Source: Saccoglossus kowalevskii (lineage: Eukaryota; Hemichordata; Enteropneusta; Harrimaniidae). From it: DNA of 20,704 bases. Numbering within the stretch: the stretch's first letter is position 1; each line of letters opens with the position of its first letter. The translations under genes were made by a program, and so were the position numbers. The notes under the pieces are model-generated. The model worked only from the letters and a program-made list of their open reading frames with translations, was not told where the DNA came from and made no database searches. Location: the NCBI RefSeq assembly GCF_000003605.2, contig NW_003148787.1, forward strand, positions 51,405-72,108, written 5' to 3'. Shown here in pieces: positions 19,697 to 20,704 of the stretch.

Positions 19697-19700
19697 GTTT
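19688..19700 (-). promoter_or_regulatory. TISU/YY1-like element over the SWSAP1 start codon
   Basis: The - strand sequence AAACATGGCGGT matches the TISU consensus SAASATGGCGGC at about 10 of 12 positions; this also overlaps the YY1 motif. In animals such elements drive both transcription and initiation on very short 5' leaders, which would place the transcription start only tens of bases upstream. Function here is inferred. Confidence 0.4.
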
Positions 19701-20093
19701 TCTAATTTGCATTTTAGGTATAAAAACAAAAGTATCTTATGTGTAATACTGAGGGCGTTACCACGAAATATTCAGGGCGTGCTGGTTGTGGAGCTTCCAG
19801 GCGGGCCGGTGTAAATCACCTAGTATTCAAACCCGACCCTCCCCCGCTCCTCACGAATGTGATATTTCTAAAATGTTGTACCCCTATCAAAATAAAACTG
19901 TTGGTATTATTTATTATTCTTTTGTCTATAGACTTATTAACCGCCAGACCGACAAAGATAATATATACAAAATGTAGAACTGACAAACAACAGCTACTGT
20001 GCCGAAAAAATATAAAAAAAAAACACGATGAAAGTTCCAGATAAAAGCGGAAAAGTGTTACAAATGACGATAATTGGCAAAAGTAACCCAAGC

Positions 20094-20137
<44 letters not shown>

Positions 20138-20704
20138 GATATATGTGAAAATATTATAAAAACAAAAGAGCGTAACTAGTACTTAAATGTTAATATGGTA
20201 CAAGCTATATATCATAGGTTCTTAATGAAGGCACATGCATGGAGGCCCATATACCATGCGTTGTAGCTAATACAATTACCTACTACCATTTTCATATACT
20301 GTTCATCGGCTCGGAGTTACTCGGCAACAATCGATAAACTTCGTGTGGTCTTCAAAAAAAAATATTAATTAGTTGCTTGTTGATGTCTCGAAGTATCAAA
20401 TCCCCATTGTAATGCGACCTTGTTGAAGCATTTGTGTGTGTGTGTATTTTCAATTTTACAAGACGAAATTTACACACATTACAACCACATGTTCATTTAA
20501 TTACTAACATGTTCATTTAATAAGTTCATAATTCTAATGAAAGCCTGAAAACTATGATACATAAATCACTTTAAAAATTACAAAAACAGGTTCTGTCAAA
20601 ACAGCAGCACCTCCGTCTGTTGCTTCTGACAGTGTTATTACTTGAGTTATTTTTCTTTTCATATTTTGTAATCCTTGTTAGTACAGGCAACTCCGCCAAT
20701 ACTT
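19697..20704. other. Upstream flank of SWSAP1
   Basis: This holds the presumed promoter of SWSAP1 and then AT-rich intergenic DNA with an AAT microsatellite. A GC-richer patch at 19745-19860 borders the gene. A CGGAGTTACTCGG string lies near 20311-20325. At the right edge a good + strand acceptor (pyrimidine tract ending TAGTACAG at 20686) is followed by 18 open bases (ATPPIL), possibly the start of an exon beyond the window. Confidence 0.4.
20096..20134. repeat. (TAA)n microsatellite
   Basis: Thirteen uninterrupted TAA/AAT trinucleotides upstream of SWSAP1. Confidence 0.98.

Overview
The window is animal nuclear DNA: AT-rich, with introns, canonical GT-AG splice sites, microsatellites and a decayed LINE. 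No bacterial features (operons, ribosome binding sites) are present. The two recognisable genes (CREBRF-like and SWSAP1-like), the base composition and the repeat content suggest an invertebrate bilaterian. The sequence does not let me name the phylum.

Left part, + strand (about 208-7715). This is the 3' end of a CREBRF homologue (CREB3 regulatory factor, also called Luman/CREB3 recruitment factor). Five coding exons join in a consistent phase: an acidic exon (208-344), a conserved exon leading into the bZIP basic region (1841-2177), two exons with the rest of the basic region and the leucine-zipper/C-terminal domain (3894-3967, 4364-4486) and the last coding exon (4626-4726, stop TAG). Together they encode about 256 residues of the C-terminal half; the N-terminal exons lie left of the window. 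About 3 kb of probable 3' UTR follows, with a poly(A) signal candidate at 7699-7704.

Right part, - strand (about 19696 down to at least 10508). This is a SWSAP1 homologue, a RecA-like ATPase that partners SWS1/ZSWIM7 in Rad51-dependent recombination. Four exons were found: 19696-19542 (start codon and first half of Walker A), 17884-17729 (rest of Walker A), 17425-17311 (Walker B) and 10584-10508 (helical segment after Walker B). The junctions keep frame and rebuild an intact P-loop. Intron 3 is about 6.7 kb and full of repeats. The C-terminal exon or exons, expected below 10508, could not be identified confidently.

Between the two genes the 3' ends converge. This zone holds an unidentified + strand terminal exon (8565-8800, about 77 residues, Trp/Arg-rich with a Lys-rich tail), several weaker exon-like segments, and a 5'-truncated, interrupted L1/Tx1-type LINE fragment on the - strand (about 8830-9860).

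Repeats include a 246-249 bp direct duplication (14853-15098 and 15846-16094), a 14-copy CTATT microsatellite, AT and AAT microsatellites, a palindrome-bearing repeat near 12300-12600, a degenerate TCAGACA-type array near 13360-13730, and a partial duplicate of SWSAP1 exon 3 within intron 3. I see no convincing wholly new system. The items most worth checking are the partial exon duplication, the unidentified 8565-8800 exon, the start codon of SWSAP1 inside a TISU-like element, and the missing SWSAP1 C-terminus.
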